Assembly (NCBI GenBank): GCA_030825745.1
Contig: JAPJPH010000031.1
Coordinates: 1 to 7,072, forward strand
Direction: 5' to 3'
DNA: 7,072 nt
DNA from: Anaerococcus sp.
GTDB taxonomy: Bacteria; Bacillota; Clostridia; Tissierellales; Peptoniphilaceae
Of the stretch, positions 5,591 through 7,072 are shown piece by piece; position 1 is the first letter of the stretch, and each line of letters starts with the position of its first letter. The notes beneath the pieces were generated by a model that was not told where the DNA came from, did not search any database, and saw only the letters and a list, made by a program, of their open reading frames with translations. Made by a program: the position numbers and the translations under genes.

Positions 5591-7013
5591 GATTCACCCC
5601 TTTAATTAGATTCTCTTCATCTATTATACCAGGAGTTGTCATTTCTTTGAAGTTTAAAATCCTATTTAGCTCCTCTTCTGTCAATAAATTTTTCTCTAAT
5701 ACTAGCTCTCTTACTGTCTTGCCAGTATCTTGGGCCTGGTGAGCAATGTTTGAGCACATTTGATAGCCTATGTGTGGAGCTATAGCTGTTACTAAGCCTA
5801 TATTTTCCTCAACTTCTTTTTCTAATTTTGCCTTATCAACTGTAATACCATCTATACAATTTATTCTAAGGGTATTTATAGCAGCTTTTAGAGTTTTTAA
5901 AGATTCAAACATCTTATAAAAAATTACTGGCTCAAAGGCATTTAGCTCTAATTGACCTGCTTCAACAGCCATAGCAACTGTTACATCATTTCCTATAACA
6001 GAAAATGCAACTTGGTTAACTACTTCTGGTATGACTGGGTTTACCTTACCAGGCATTATAGAAGAACCTGCTTGTCTAGCTGGTAGTTTGATATCTCCAA
6101 TACCTGCTTGTGGTCCTGATGACATTAGTCTAAGGTCATTTGATATTTTTGATAGGCTAGCTGCAAATGTCTTTAAAATACTAGATGCAAATAGGAAAGA
6201 ATCTAGGTTTTGGGTTCCATCTATTAAATCTTCATTTTGTTTTAAATTTAATCCTGTTACCTCGCTTAGAACATCTACTATCTCATTTACATAGTTTATA
6301 TCTGCATTTAATCCAGTTCCTATAGCAGTAGCTCCCATATTTACAGATGATAGGGCCTCTATGGCAAGATCAAATCTTTTTAAGTCTCTTTTTATAGCGT
6401 TAGCATATGCCTTAAACTCTTGGCCTAGGCTAACTGGAATAGCATCTTGAAGTTGGGTACGACCCATTTTTATAACATCCCTATACTCATCTGCTTTCTT
6501 TTCCAAAGACTCTATTAATTTTTCAGTTTCTTCCTTTAGTTCTATAAAATATCTAACTAAAGCAATTTTACCAGATGTTGGTATAACATCATTAGTAGAT
6601 TGACCTTTATTTACATCATCATTAGGATGAACTCGGTCATATTCCCCTAATTTTCCACCCAAAGATACATTTGATATATTTGCTAAAACCTCATTTATAT
6701 TCATGTTAAATGAAGTACCAGCCCCACCTTGGATAGGATCTACTATTATATTTTCAACAAATGATCCACCCAACATCAACTCACAAGCTTTTTCTATGGC
6801 TTCTTTTTTTTCGCTAGAAATTAGACCAACCTTTTCATTTTCTATGGCACAGGCTTTTTTAACCTCTATCATAGCATCTATAAATTTCTCATCTGCCTTA
6901 TAGCCAGTGATTTGGAAATTTTCTTTAGCCCTTAGAGAATTCGCACCATAATAAGCATCCTTATCAACATTGATTTCACCAATACCATCATGCTCTAATC
7001 TAAATTCTGTCAT
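5568..7013 (-). CDS. aspA: Aspartate ammonia-lyase (aspartase)
   Basis: Cytoplasmic enzyme that deaminates L-aspartate reversibly to fumarate and ammonia. The 481-residue product has the length and layout of the aspartase/fumarase superfamily: an N-terminal domain with GGAGTS (96-101), a second conserved region STND (139-142), GRTQLQDA (184-191) in the long helical domain, and the signature GSSIMPGKVNP (316-326). Residues T100, S139, T140, T186, S317, K323 and N325 fall, with a constant offset of one, on the substrate-binding and catalytic residues described for Bacillus AspB; S317 is the expected catalytic base in the mobile loop. Position 187 is Gln, as in E. coli AspA, where class II fumarases have His. 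YYGANSLRAKENF near the N-terminus and the C-terminal TPGI segment also favour aspartase over fumarase. It is the first gene of the operon, and its 3' end overlaps the transporter gene by 23 bases. The ATG at 7013 has a good ribosome site. Confidence 0.95.
   Translation of the reverse strand: MTEFRLEHDGIGEINVDKDAYYGANSLRAKENFQITGYKADEKFIDAMIEVKKACAIENEKVGLISSEKKEAIEKACELMLGGSFVENIIVDPIQGGAGTSFNMNINEVLANISNVSLGGKLGEYDRVHPNDDVNKGQSTNDVIPTSGKIALVRYFIELKEETEKLIESLEKKADEYRDVIKMGRTQLQDAIPVSLGQEFKAYANAIKRDLKRFDLAIEALSSVNMGATAIGTGLNADINYVNEIVDVLSEVTGLNLKQNEDLIDGTQNLDSFLFASSILKTFAASLSKISNDLRLMSSGPQAGIGDIKLPARQAGSSIMPGKVNPVIPEVVNQVAFSVIGNDVTVAMAVEAGQLELNAFEPVIFYKMFESLKTLKAAINTLRINCIDGITVDKAKLEKEVEENIGLVTAIAPHIGYQMCSNIAHQAQDTGKTVRELVLEKNLLTEEELNRILNFKEMTTPGIIDEENLIKGVNHERRNKN
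5595..5603 (-). promoter_or_regulatory. Ribosome binding site of the transporter gene, inside aspA
   Basis: The minus strand reads AAAGGGGTG, four bases before the ATG at 5590. It lies inside the last codons of the aspartase gene (encoding Lys-Gly-Val). It supports the start at 5590 over the in-frame ATG at 5563, which has only a weak AGAAGA upstream. The arrangement suggests that translation of the two genes is coupled. Confidence 0.65.
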
Positions 7014-7018
7014 AATAA

Positions 7019-7025
7019 CTCCTTT
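7019..7025 (-). promoter_or_regulatory. Ribosome binding site of the aspartase gene
   Basis: The minus strand reads AAAGGAG, five bases before the ATG at 7013. It is a strong Shine-Dalgarno match that fixes the start of the first gene. Confidence 0.8.
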
Positions 7026-7032
7026 AAAAATT

Positions 7033-7052
7033 TAATAAGTATAAACTTATTA
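7033..7052. promoter_or_regulatory. Palindrome over the -10 box, candidate operator
   Basis: The arms TAATAAGT (7033-7040) and ACTTATTA (7045-7052) are perfect inverted repeats of 8 bases separated by ATAA. The dyad covers the whole -10 box. Dyads of this size and AT content are typical of sites for dimeric helix-turn-helix regulators, and a LysR-type regulator is encoded in the same operon, so self-regulation is a reasonable guess. LysR activators usually bind further upstream, so a site here would fit repression better, or another regulator. In AT-rich DNA a chance dyad cannot be excluded. Confidence 0.45.
7038..7043 (-). promoter_or_regulatory. -10 box of the operon promoter
   Basis: Read on the minus strand this is TATACT, one base from TATAAT, with a 17-base spacer to TTGTTT at 7061-7066. 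Transcription would begin near 7031, leaving a leader of only about 17 bases before the aspartase start and room for little more than the ribosome site. The box lies inside an 8-base inverted repeat (7033-7052), so a protein bound there would compete with RNA polymerase. Likely the promoter of the whole six-gene operon. Confidence 0.65.
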
Positions 7053-7060
7053 TTAATATA

Positions 7061-7066
7061 AAACAA
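7061..7066 (-). promoter_or_regulatory. -35 box of the operon promoter
   Basis: Read on the minus strand this is TTGTTT, four of six matches to the housekeeping consensus TTGACA. It sits exactly 17 bases upstream of a TATACT box. It is the only well-spaced pair I could find in the short leader upstream of the aspartase gene. No transcript data support it; the call rests on sequence and spacing alone. Confidence 0.6.
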
Positions 7067-7072
7067 ACGTTA

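Noticed and set aside
3785..6903. Other plus-strand open frames of 63-97 codons
   Set aside because: They lie opposite conserved coding sequence, have low-complexity composition typical of antisense translation, and show no motifs.
1..7072. tRNA, rRNA, riboswitch or CRISPR array
   Set aside because: Almost all of the window is coding. The only non-coding stretches are about 80 and 59 bases, and neither shows cloverleaf, aptamer or spaced-repeat structure.

Overview
The window is a single, tightly packed, AT-rich operon on the minus strand, read from about 7031 down to 81. The low GC content, AGGAGG-type ribosome sites, heavy use of ATA and AGA codons and amino-acid catabolic content suggest a low-GC Gram-positive anaerobe, perhaps an amino-acid fermenter of the Anaerococcus/Peptoniphilus (Tissierellia) kind. 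The taxon is an inference from style, not a match.

Layout in transcription order: a promoter with an overlapping palindrome (7033-7066); aspartate ammonia-lyase (7013-5568); a dicarboxylate/amino acid:cation symporter of the glutamate/aspartate type (5590-4292, overlapping the lyase by 23 bases); an aspartate/glutamate racemase family protein (4284-3577); a LysR-type regulator with a TTG start (3567-2650); class II fumarase (2636-1272); and a short malic enzyme (1262-81). All junctions are 13 bases or less, so one transcript and translational coupling are likely. Past the last stop lies a hairpin (3-52). It may be the operon terminator, the end of an IS3-type insertion sequence continuing off the left edge, or both.

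The genes make a coherent pathway. Aspartate enters through the symporter, the racemase can bring D-aspartate into the L-pool, aspartase releases ammonia and gives fumarate, fumarase hydrates fumarate to L-malate, and malic enzyme decarboxylates malate to pyruvate with NAD(P)H. The operon therefore appears to encode uptake and the full route from D- or L-aspartate to pyruvate, with its own regulator in the middle. Each family is well known. The notable features are the completeness and order of the set, the embedded regulator, and the palindrome over the -10 box. I see no RNA genes, CRISPR array or plus-strand genes, and no gene-free stretch longer than about 80 bases.
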